Shown here one piece after another: positions 8,462 through 13,917 of a stretch of 13,917 nt of DNA. The notes beneath the pieces are model-generated. The model did no database searches. It saw nothing but the letters and a program-made list of their open reading frames with translations, and was not told where the DNA came from. Made by a program: the position numbers and the translations under genes. How positions within the stretch are numbered: position 1 is the first letter of the stretch; every line of letters starts with the position of its first letter. The DNA is from Dehalococcoidales bacterium (lineage in GTDB: Bacteria; Chloroflexota; Dehalococcoidia; Dehalococcoidales; UBA5627): assembly GCA_028706995.1 (NCBI GenBank), contig JAQTVR010000019.1, positions 1 through 13,917 of the forward strand, read 5' to 3'.

Positions 8462-8490
8462 ATCAGGCAACAACTATCCCTGATAGTTGT
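8462..8490 (-). promoter_or_regulatory. Overlapping alternative hairpins in the dxs-pgk gap
   Basis: Two inverted repeats share bases. The first is a perfect 9-base pair arm hairpin, ACAACTATC and GATAGTTGT around a 3-base loop (8470-8490). The second, read on the minus strand, pairs ATCAGG with CCTGAT (8479-8484 with 8462-8467) around 11 bases and is followed at once by TTTATTTATC. Only one can form at a time. The second has the form of a weak intrinsic terminator and the first would block it, as in an attenuator. It sits between the dxs stop and the pgk start, about 40-65 bases before pgk. A plain mRNA-stabilising or terminator hairpin is equally possible. Confidence 0.4.
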
Positions 8491-8536
8491 CTCTATTACT
8501 ATAATATACCAGCTTTATTATTTATATCGATATTAT

Positions 8537-10414
8537 TTAACAGTGTATTTTTTTAATTTCAGCTATAAGAGACAGAGTTTCTTTTACTATTCCTCTGGTA
8601 TCAAGTCCATATTTAGCTTTGAGAATAGAAGGTTGCCCATGTTCTATGAATTTATCAGGTATTGCAATGTTTTTTACTCTTACGCCACTTATCCCTGAAT
8701 TATGTAAAAGATTTAGTATACTGCTACCGAGACCTCCACTAAGTACATTTTCTTCTACGGTAACGATATATTTAATACGGCGAGCTATATCGAGGATCAG
8801 ATCTGAATCGATCGGTTTAACAAAGCGGCAGTTAACGACCGTGGTTTGTATTCCCATGAGAGACAGTTCATTAGCAGCTTCAATAGACGGAGATACAGTT
8901 GCTCCAATCGCTAATATAGCAATGTCATCTCCATATCGCAATATCTCTCCTGTACCTATAGAGATGGCATGGAAAGATGAATCCATAGATACACCGGTTC
9001 CAACGCTTCTGGGATATCTAACTGCCATGGGATGATTTGTCTTGACAGCAGTATACAAGAGGTGTTGTAATTCGTTTTCATCCTTAGGGGCGGAGATTAT
9101 TATATTTGGTATTAATGATAGGTATGAAATATCGAATATTCCCTGGTGGGTCTTTCCATCATCTCCGACAATACCACCACGGTCTATTGCAAAGATAACA
9201 TGTAAATCTTGCAGGCAGACATCATGTATAATCTGGTCGAAGGAACGTTGTAAAAATGTTGAATATATGGCTACCACCGGTATATACCCTTGTGTAGCCA
9301 ATCCGGCCGCAAAAGTAACTGCATGTTGTTCACATATACCTACATCGAATACACGTTCAGGGAACTCTTTTTGAATAATACTCAGGCAGTTACCTTCCGG
9401 CATCGCCGGAGTGATAACTACTAATTTGGGTTCCTCGCGAGCTAACTGCAACACACTTTGTGCAAAGACATCGCTATAAGTCGGCGCTATTTTTATCTGC
9501 CCTTTATTCTTCGGGGAAACGCCATGAAAATAAACGGCATCTCCCTCTGCAGGAGTATATCCTTTACCCTTGGTAGTACATATATGAATGAGTGTTGGTT
9601 TATGGTTGTAATCTCTTGCCTGCATTAGTGCTGTTTCAAGGTCGCGGACATTGTGTCCATCTAATGGGCCCATGTAAGCCAGCCCGAATTCCTCCCATAT
9701 AGTAGTAGGCATAACGAAACTTTTAATACTACTCTTAAAATGTTGCCCAAATTCCCATAGTTTCTTTCCTAAAGGAAGAAAGCCGAGTATTTTTTTACTT
9801 TTTTCGCTGGCATGATAATATCTTTTATCAAACCTGACCTTGCTAAATATTTTGGCAAGAGCGCCTATGGTAGGAGATATAGACATGCCGTTATCATTAA
9901 GTATTACAATTAGTTTAGAACCAAGATGGGGTATGTTATTGAACGCTTCGAGTGCCATTCCTCCAGTTGCGGCCCCATCGCCGATAATGGCAATGACATT
10001 ATAGTTTTCACCCGACAGATCACGGGCTTTTGCCATTCCAAGAGCTGCGGAGATTGAAGTGCTGGCATGTCCGGTTCCAAATGGATCATGTGGGCTTTCC
10101 TCTCGGGAAGTAAAACCGGATAAGCCTTCATATTGACGTAAAGTATTGAATTTATCTCTTCGTCCAGTCAGTAGTTTATGAGTATAAGATTGATGTCCGA
10201 CATCCCAAATAATTTTATCTTTTGGGCTGTTGAAAACCCGATGAAGAGCAATAGTAAGCTCAACAACTCCAAGATTTGAGGCCAAATGCCCACCGTTATT
10301 AGTTACGGTTGCAACAAGTTCCTGCCTGATTTCCTCGGATAGTTGCTCAAGCTGTTTTGAAGTTAAAACCTTCAGGTCTGCAGGGCTATTTATTTCGTCC
10401 AATAATCTTGACAT
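8537..10414 (-). CDS. dxs: 1-deoxy-D-xylulose-5-phosphate synthase
   Basis: Dxs condenses pyruvate with glyceraldehyde-3-phosphate to DXP, using thiamine diphosphate; it is the first and usually rate-limiting step of the MEP isoprenoid pathway. The 625-residue protein has a normal transketolase-like layout. The thiamine/metal site shows GGHLASNLGVVEL (41-53), WDVGHQSYTHK (70-80), GTGHAST (113-119), the GDG...NN motif (145-147 with GGMALEAFNN 151-160) and NDNGMSIS (173-180). The pyrimidine domain has the catalytic glutamate in GICEQHA (Glu362) and DRGGIVGDDGKTHQG (411-425, family consensus DRAGLVGADGPTHQG). The ATG at 10414 lacks a clear ribosome site. It heads the leftward run and is preceded by a good promoter. 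Confidence 0.97.
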   Translation of the reverse strand: MSRLLDEINSPADLKVLTSKQLEQLSEEIRQELVATVTNNGGHLASNLGVVELTIALHRVFNSPKDKIIWDVGHQSYTHKLLTGRRDKFNTLRQYEGLSGFTSREESPHDPFGTGHASTSISAALGMAKARDLSGENYNVIAIIGDGAATGGMALEAFNNIPHLGSKLIVILNDNGMSISPTIGALAKIFSKVRFDKRYYHASEKSKKILGFLPLGKKLWEFGQHFKSSIKSFVMPTTIWEEFGLAYMGPLDGHNVRDLETALMQARDYNHKPTLIHICTTKGKGYTPAEGDAVYFHGVSPKNKGQIKIAPTYSDVFAQSVLQLAREEPKLVVITPAMPEGNCLSIIQKEFPERVFDVGICEQHAVTFAAGLATQGYIPVVAIYSTFLQRSFDQIIHDVCLQDLHVIFAIDRGGIVGDDGKTHQGIFDISYLSLIPNIIISAPKDENELQHLLYTAVKTNHPMAVRYPRSVGTGVSMDSSFHAISIGTGEILRYGDDIAILAIGATVSPSIEAANELSLMGIQTTVVNCRFVKPIDSDLILDIARRIKYIVTVEENVLSGGLGSSILNLLHNSGISGVRVKNIAIPDKFIEHGQPSILKAKYGLDTRGIVKETLSLIAEIKKIHC

Positions 10415-10470
10415 TTTATTTATCGTTAAAACAGTAATATAAAATAAATTGTTAAAAGGAGCTACCCTTT

Positions 10471-10500
10471 ATACTAGCAATGAAGTTAAAAGGTTGTCAA
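10471..10500 (-). promoter_or_regulatory. Putative promoter of the dxs operon
   Basis: On the minus strand a perfect TTGACA (10495-10500) is separated by 18 bases from TAGTAT (10471-10476). The predicted start point is near 10464, leaving a leader of about 50 bases before the dxs ATG. A small hairpin-forming sequence (AAAGG and CCTTT around six bases, about 10455-10470) lies at the start of that leader. Confidence 0.6.
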
Positions 10501-10522
10501 GCTTGTAATCTATAAAAATAAC

Positions 10523-10552
10523 TTGACGCCTCACTCAACCGTTTGTTAGACT
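10523..10552 (+). promoter_or_regulatory. Putative promoter of the small multidrug export gene
   Basis: TTGACG (10523-10528), an 18-base spacer and TAGACT (10547-10552) precede the rightward gene at 10586, with a predicted leader of about 27 bases. It is arranged back to back with the dxs promoter; the two -35 boxes are only about 22 bases apart, so the two transcripts could affect each other. Confidence 0.5.
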
Positions 10553-10585
10553 GCTTTAGATTTTTAAAATATACAGGATAATCTC

Positions 10586-11140
10586 TTGATAGACGCCATT
10601 CTGGATTTAAACCTTACCAAAGAATTATTGGTTATTATTCTTGCAGCCTTTCCCATTATAGAACTTAGAGGTGCTATCCCAACGGCTATTGGCATTTTGG
10701 ATTTTTCCTGGTACTATGCCCTTTTACTGGCTATAATTGGTAATATGTTACCTGTACCATTCATACTATTGTTACTGGAAACGGTTACCCGTCTGCTGAA
10801 TCGAGTGCCTGTATTTAAAAAATGGCTGGATTGGCTTTTCGAAAGAACCAGAAAACGTAGTAAAATCATACAAAAATATAAGAGAATCGGGCTGATATTA
10901 TTCGTTGCTATCCCTCTACCCTTTACCGGCGCATGGACAGGTTCTCTTGCTGCAGTGTTACTCGGGATAAGTTTTAAACAGGCATTCTTTTCCATATTCT
11001 TGGGAGTAATTATTGCCGGTGTAATAGTTACCTGCTTGACATTACTTGGTTGGATAGGAGCCATAATCGCTGGAATTGCCCTTTGCAGCGTGTCAGTCTA
11101 TAGTTTTTTAAAATCAAGTAATAATGGTCGTAATAAATAA
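10586..11140 (+). CDS. Small multidrug export protein family (COG2426) membrane protein
   Basis: A 184-residue polytopic membrane protein of the 'putative small multidrug export' family (PF06695/COG2426). Diagnostic segments are FPIIELRGAIPTAIG (22-36) and the conserved IPLPFTGAWTGSLAA (109-123), both seen across this family, which has a DedA-like re-entrant layout. Hydrophobic stretches lie at about 13-35, 42-66, 102-127, 131-151 and 153-175, with a basic cytoplasmic loop at 78-100 (FKKW...RTRKRSK). The family name comes from old annotation; a real transport substrate is not established. The start is TTG at 10586 with AGGA seven bases upstream. It is divergent from dxs and stands alone. Confidence 0.85.
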   Translation: MIDAILDLNLTKELLVIILAAFPIIELRGAIPTAIGILDFSWYYALLLAIIGNMLPVPFILLLLETVTRLLNRVPVFKKWLDWLFERTRKRSKIIQKYKRIGLILFVAIPLPFTGAWTGSLAAVLLGISFKQAFFSIFLGVIIAGVIVTCLTLLGWIGAIIAGIALCSVSVYSFLKSSNNGRNK

Positions 11141-11152
11141 CCGTAACCACTC

Positions 11153-11182
11153 TTGACCTGAAGCTTAGGCAAATGATATAAA
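11153..11182 (+). promoter_or_regulatory. Promoter-like element with no assigned gene
   Basis: TTGACC (11153-11158), an 18-base spacer and TATAAA (11177-11182) form a good sigma-70-like match. Nothing coding follows within 150 bases. It could give a longer precursor for the tRNA-Arg gene or a small untranslated RNA covering the G-rich block. Confidence 0.4.
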
Positions 11183-11338
11183 ATATATAACTTAATATGA
11201 TTTATTTATATAAATAGTCCGATTAAAATATTAAATAAAAGAGAACTACAGAACATTATCGGTAACAAAGATACGGGGGAGCCATGGAATAAACTCCGGG
11301 GGGTTGTTGCTAGAAACATTTTTACTCATAAACATAAT

Positions 11339-11357
11339 TGGTATAAAATGGTATAGT
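11339..11357 (+). promoter_or_regulatory. Tandem extended -10 elements before tRNA-Arg
   Basis: Two extended -10 motifs follow each other: TGGTATAAA (11339-11347) and TGGTATAGT (11349-11357). They would start transcription about 14 or 4 bases before the tRNA. No strong -35 box is seen, which is acceptable for extended -10 promoters. Confidence 0.5.
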
Positions 11358-11367
11358 TGTATCATTG

Positions 11368-11441
<74 letters not shown>

Positions 11442-11470
11442 CTTTATTCCTGAATTCCTCACTTTTAAAA

Positions 11471-11491
11471 GCTCTTGATGATAAAAAGAGC
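11471..11491 (+). terminator. Weak hairpin after tRNA-Arg
   Basis: GCTCTT (11471-11476) pairs with AAGAGC (11486-11491) around nine bases. It lies 30 bases after the tRNA. No clean T-run follows, so it is at best a weak terminator or processing signal. Confidence 0.3.
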
Positions 11492-11653
11492 AACTGCTTT
11501 GACAAAATTCCCCTAATTTGTCGTAGCCAAGACCGCTCCCCTGCTATAAGCTATAAGTATAAGGAGTTTGAAGTGATGATGACCCTCCCGTTAAACTAAA
11601 TTAACCATTTTTACTAACATTTTGGCTTGTCCAGTTTTCGGGGAAAAGGTCAG

Positions 11654-11764
11654 TTAATTCTAGACCCTAAAAGAAGTTTGCGAATATTTAAGGGTTACAG
11701 AAAAGACAATTCATATCCAGCAAATAGAGTCGGTAAATTATGGAGATTTGACAGTGATCTATAA
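11654..11764 (+). pseudogene. Decayed excisionase-type helix-turn-helix gene
   Basis: Two frames of the plus strand together spell a MerR-like/excisionase DNA-binding domain (HTH_17, PF12728 type). Bases 11664-11711 read TLKEVCEYLRVTEKTI, the first helices. After a shift, about 11719-11764 read PANRVGKLWRFDSDL and stop, matching the 'I-P-A-x-K-V-G-K-L-W-R-F' wing that ends these domains. About eight codons normally found between the halves (roughly YRLIQEGK) are missing. The leading LIL at 11654-11662 is in yet another frame. There is no usable start. Such domains occur in excisionases and small regulators of integrative elements, and in plain regulators too. The nearby tRNA-Arg is a possible former integration site, but no integrase or repeat is visible. 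Confidence 0.65.
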
Positions 11765-11854
11765 TTTTGTAGACAAACTTTCGTTAATTTTAGGAGACTT
11801 ATTAGAATTTGTGAGGCAGGTCGTTGTTGTAAATAATAAACTACAGAAAGAACT

Positions 11855-12544
11855 CTACACAGGTTGTTCCTGTTGGGCTCCGGTTATACGTTTAAGTGCT
11901 TGTTTATCTTGCAGAGAAATTGATTTACGTGTTACTTCGAGAATGCCATCTTTTTGAAAGCGGCACAATATGCGGCAAACTACTTCAGGACTGGTGTTAA
12001 CCAAAGAGGCCATTGTATTTAGCGACATTATTCGCTTTATTGTCATGTGATCGTGTTCTGCAAATTTGTTCAGCAGTAGTCTAGCGAGCCTGGCAGCAAC
12101 AGGCTGAAAAGCCAGGCCGCAGATGATTTCATTGGCATGGCGCATGAATTTTACTTGTAAACGGAATACTTCCCACATTGCTTCCGGATTGCGAAACAGC
12201 ATCGGCAGTATCTTTTCAGCTGACCATAAACAAACGGCTGAATCCTCTGCTGCTATTACTGAAGCAGGAAGTGGCTGATCGTCAAAGATTGAGTGCCCCC
12301 AAAAGAACTCTCCCGGTTTAATATCATGCACGGTGTATTCCTGACCGGTGGTTGACAGCACCATGATACTCAGTTTTCCTGAAGTTAATAAGGCAGCATT
12401 AGGCCAGACATGGCCTTGACGGCAAAGAAAATCTCCTTCCTTCAAATATCGGGGCAGAGCAATATTAGAGAGTTCGACACGTGAAGGTTCGGGTAATTTT
12501 GAAACAAAGCTGTCAGGAGCAAACGGTAGAACTATGCTGCTCAT
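11855..12544 (-). CDS. Crp/Fnr-family transcriptional regulator
   Basis: A 229-residue regulator with an N-terminal cyclic-nucleotide-like beta-barrel (about 14-115), a long dimer helix (about 117-143) and a C-terminal winged helix-turn-helix (about 150-215). The recognition region is NTMASLVNTSPEVVCRILCRFQKDGIL (176-202), matching the usual 'ELAxxVGTSxETVSRxLxxLxxxGLI'. In the effector pocket GEFFWGHSIFDDQPLPAS (78-95) the arginine that holds cAMP phosphate in Crp is absent. There is no N-terminal cysteine cluster as in Fnr; the cysteines are at 41, 105, 142, 190 and 194. The ligand is therefore unknown. The ATG at 12544 has GAGG eight bases upstream. It is divergent from two membrane proteins, with a Fnr-like palindrome between them. 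Confidence 0.9.
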   Translation of the reverse strand: MSSIVLPFAPDSFVSKLPEPSRVELSNIALPRYLKEGDFLCRQGHVWPNAALLTSGKLSIMVLSTTGQEYTVHDIKPGEFFWGHSIFDDQPLPASVIAAEDSAVCLWSAEKILPMLFRNPEAMWEVFRLQVKFMRHANEIICGLAFQPVAARLARLLLNKFAEHDHMTIKRIMSLNTMASLVNTSPEVVCRILCRFQKDGILEVTRKSISLQDKQALKRITGAQQEQPV

Positions 12545-12609
12545 CTACTTCCCCTCTATTTCCTGGCTAATAAATAAGAACAAAAACTAAACTTAATCAA
12601 ACCGAGCTA

Positions 12610-12639
12610 ACTCTACCATCCACAATTGACAAAAGTCAA
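12610..12639 (-). promoter_or_regulatory. Putative promoter of the Crp/Fnr regulator
   Basis: On the minus strand TTGACT (12634-12639), an 18-base spacer and TAGAGT (12610-12615) give a predicted start near 12603 and a leader of about 58 bases. The -35 box lies inside the palindrome at 12625-12640, so binding there would be expected to block it. Confidence 0.45.
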
Positions 12640-12640
12640 T
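12625..12640. promoter_or_regulatory. Fnr-like palindromic operator
   Basis: ATTGACAAAAGTCAAT is a perfect palindrome with 6-base arms and a 4-base centre. The core TTGAC-N4-GTCAA closely matches the Fnr-type consensus TTGAT-N4-ATCAA and the NnrR-type TTGNC-N4-GNCAA. It lies 80 bases before the regulator's start and about 200 bases before the divergent membrane gene. The likely binder is the adjacent Crp/Fnr protein, probably repressing its own gene. Confidence 0.65.
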
Positions 12641-12842
12641 GATTATTAAGCGGAAAAAGAGCAAACTACAAAAAATGACCTTGGATTTACTTTAATGACA
12701 TTATTGCTGAAGGAAAATTTAAGGATTTCTTAAGTTTCTGAGTGCATTGTTAGTTTTTTTATGAGGTGATGAAATATGAAATAACAGCAATTTGAATGTA
12801 AAAGAGGCAACTAATTCAAATACTTTAGGAGGAAAAAGCCAA

Positions 12843-13154
12843 ATGGACAATGAAACTAGTGGACGAACAAGGCTGATAGTAGGAGGGGTGGTATCGCTAA
12901 TAGCCGGTCTAGTAATTTTGGCTTTAAGCCAGTTTTTCCTTTTTTCGGAATACATAGTAATTCTGAAAGGATTTGCAGCTGAAGGCAAAAACGCTGCTGT
13001 CATAATGCAATCATACGAGCAGCCAATTTTTTCACAAATTCTGGGGCTTGGCGAGCTTTTGTTGATTGTGGGGGCCTATGGCTTCTTTATTAAAAGAAAA
13101 TGGGCATGGATATTGGCTATTACCGGAAGTACGATAGCCGTGATCGAGAATTGA
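12843..13154 (+). CDS. Small membrane protein, likely truncated paralogue of its downstream neighbour
   Basis: I do not recognise a named family. I start it at ATG 12843 (103 residues, MDNETSGRTR), since AGGAGG lies ten bases upstream; an ATG at 12792 in the same frame has no ribosome site. It has three predicted membrane segments (about 11-34, 62-82, 86-101). Residues 60-89, ending KRKWAW, align without gaps to residues 54-83 of the next gene (EHKWAW), with 10 identities in 30 including P, G, KWAW. The neighbour continues more than 150 residues beyond this point, whereas this protein stops 14 residues later with TGA. It therefore looks cut short, or is a half-size member of the same family. 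It lies 52 bases before its neighbour. Confidence 0.7.
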   Translation: MDNETSGRTRLIVGGVVSLIAGLVILALSQFFLFSEYIVILKGFAAEGKNAAVIMQSYEQPIFSQILGLGELLLIVGAYGFFIKRKWAWILAITGSTIAVIEN

Positions 13155-13206
13155 TCCGAATTAATAAATAACTTAAAATAATGGTTTTTAAGGAGGAAGT
13201 CGGTTA

Positions 13207-13917
13207 ATGCAGATAAAACATAAACCAGCTGTGATTATAGCGGTTATTGGTAGTTTTTATTCTTTATTTGCGACCTATATTATATTTATCAATCACTGGC
13301 AGGAAGCGTATTGGGCTAAAGCGGCTCAATACCGTGCAGATGAATCAGTTATTATTGAATGGATATACCCCGCTCTGCATGACATTGCTATGATAGGCTC
13401 TGTAATTTTACTGGTATCAGCTTTTTTACATCGCCGTGAGCACAAATGGGCATGGAATGTTTCAATGATGGGTATATTACTTATGGTACTCGGCACAGTA
13501 TTTCCGATTGTGGGTTCAGGCAGTGCCGGCATATTCCCAATGTATATTTTTGTGGCCATTCCTAATCTGGCTGTTTTTTATCTCTTTTTATGTTATGTCC
13601 GCAAAGCAGACGGGACAATTGTAGCACTGGCAACAATTGTCGGAATTACTTATACGGTTTGTTTGCTTAATGGTATAGCCAGTGCCAGCCGCGCAATTCA
13701 GCACGGAGGCGTTGAGGGCATCCATATTTTTGCCGGGATGGAAGGATATCCCGATGAAGGAAGCTCGGCAAAATTTGTAGCCTCTATGAGGTTAAACTGG
13801 TTTGCCAGTGCACTCTGGATTTCATTTATGATGACAATGCTGCTTAAGAAAGCCAAACATTACCTGGTAATGATAAGCACGGCAGCGGTTGTCCTCAGTT
13901 TATTTGGGGGAGTGTTG
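13207..13917 (+). CDS. Polytopic membrane protein of unknown function (3' end outside window)
   Basis: The frame is open from ATG 13207 to the window end, 237 codons with no stop, so the gene is incomplete. AAGGAGG lies ten bases before the ATG, an excellent ribosome site. The product begins MQIKHKPAVI and has about seven hydrophobic segments (roughly 8-28, 58-75, 83-105, 110-130, 138-158, 195-213, 218-236). Between segments 5 and 6 is a non-membrane loop (about 160-192) with SRAIQHGGVEGIHIF and a glycine-rich acidic part, GMEGYPDEG. The loop histidines (His166, His173) are possible ligands or functional sites. I cannot assign a family. It shares the KWAW region with the preceding gene and is probably co-transcribed with it, divergent from the Crp/Fnr regulator. 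Confidence 0.85.
   Translation, partial: MQIKHKPAVIIAVIGSFYSLFATYIIFINHWQEAYWAKAAQYRADESVIIEWIYPALHDIAMIGSVILLVSAFLHRREHKWAWNVSMMGILLMVLGTVFPIVGSGSAGIFPMYIFVAIPNLAVFYLFLCYVRKADGTIVALATIVGITYTVCLLNGIASASRAIQHGGVEGIHIFAGMEGYPDEGSSAKFVASMRLNWFASALWISFMMTMLLKKAKHYLVMISTAAVVLSLFGGVL

Larger units (their letters stand above)
11141..11367. other. Very AT-rich intergenic stretch with a G-rich block before tRNA-Arg
   Basis: No gene is seen. It holds a promoter-like pair (11153-11182), a 12-base perfect AT palindrome ATTTATATAAAT (11204-11215), and an abrupt G-rich block (11273-11311). That block contains GGGGGAG, a CTCC that could pair with its GGAG, and a short hairpin around CTCCGGGGGG. The base composition of the block differs sharply from its surroundings. 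Confidence 0.4.
11442..11854. other. Gene-poor stretch downstream of tRNA-Arg
   Basis: No intact gene is seen in these 413 bases. Contents, left to right: a weak hairpin (11471-11491); three near-tandem TATAAG units (11545-11563); a strong ribosome site AAGGAG (11561-11566) leading into ATGATG and a frame that stops after seven codons (11576-11599); and the decayed helix-turn-helix gene (11654-11764). The last part, about 11765-11854, is open on the plus strand but only continues into an antisense reading of the Crp/Fnr gene. Confidence 0.5.
12545..12842. other. Divergent regulatory region between regulator and membrane genes
   Basis: These 298 bases hold the regulator's promoter and the Fnr-like palindrome. 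A plus-strand promoter for the membrane genes must lie to the right. The best -10-like hexamer I see is TACAAA (12667-12672), which would place the palindrome near -46, close to but not exactly at the -41.5 typical of Fnr activation. The stretch from about 12680 to 12842 shows no further clear site. Confidence 0.4.

Noticed and set aside
11754..11957. Plus-strand frame starting GTG after GGAG, about 67 codons
   Set aside because: Its second half is antisense to the C-terminus of the Crp/Fnr gene and its composition there is not protein-like. The first 35 codons look mildly coding, but nothing is recognisable.
12769..12795. Possible leader peptide of eight codons (MKYEITAI) upstream of the membrane genes
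   Set aside because: The GAGG lies only two bases from the ATG, too close for a normal ribosome site, and no attenuator hairpin follows.
12719..13003. Minus-strand frame of 94 codons opposite the small membrane protein
   Set aside because: It is a shadow of the rightward gene, without a ribosome site, and overlaps a frame with a strong start signal.
13326..13559. Minus-strand frame of 77 codons inside the large membrane protein
   Set aside because: The plus-strand frame is open throughout, hydrophobic in regular segments and has an excellent ribosome site; the minus frame has none of these.

Overview
The window reads as a chromosomal stretch from an anaerobic, AT-rich member of the Chloroflexota, most likely class Dehalococcoidia. 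This is an inference from gene content: an archaeal-type phosphoglycerate mutase lying between pgk and tpiA, an LL-diaminopimelate aminotransferase (dapL) lysine route, and dxs, miaA and hflX in one run. No marker sequence here fixes the taxon.

Left edge (1-930): the C-terminal end of an OB-fold (tRNA_anti-like) protein runs rightward into the window. It converges on two small leftward hypothetical genes (59 and 69 codons), which have good ribosome binding sites and may be co-transcribed. About 250 bases without a confident gene follow.

Core (932-10414, all leftward): eight genes in transcription order dxs-pgk-apgM-tpiA-miaA-dapF-dapL-hflX. Most gaps are 7 to 66 bases; dxs-pgk is the only longer one, at about 110. 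A good sigma-70-like promoter precedes dxs. TpiA, Pgk and ApgM are three steps of lower glycolysis/gluconeogenesis. TpiA supplies the glyceraldehyde-3-phosphate that Dxs condenses with pyruvate to start the MEP isoprenoid pathway. DapL and DapF are consecutive steps to meso-diaminopimelate and lysine. MiaA uses the MEP-derived dimethylallyl diphosphate to modify tRNA, and HflX is a ribosome-associated GTPase. The dxs-pgk gap holds two overlapping, mutually exclusive hairpins, one followed by a U-rich run, which could be an attenuator or internal terminator.

Middle (10415-11854): a divergent promoter region separates dxs from a rightward gene of the small multidrug export/COG2426 membrane family. 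Then comes a tRNA-Arg(TCT) with its own promoter. Downstream is a gene-poor stretch holding the decayed remnant of an excisionase-type helix-turn-helix gene.

Right edge (11855-13917): a leftward Crp/Fnr-family regulator is divergent from two rightward polytopic membrane proteins of unknown function. A perfect Fnr-like palindrome lies between them and overlaps the regulator's probable -35 box. The first membrane protein looks like a truncated paralogue of the second, which runs off the window. This small regulator/membrane-protein module is the least described part of the window.
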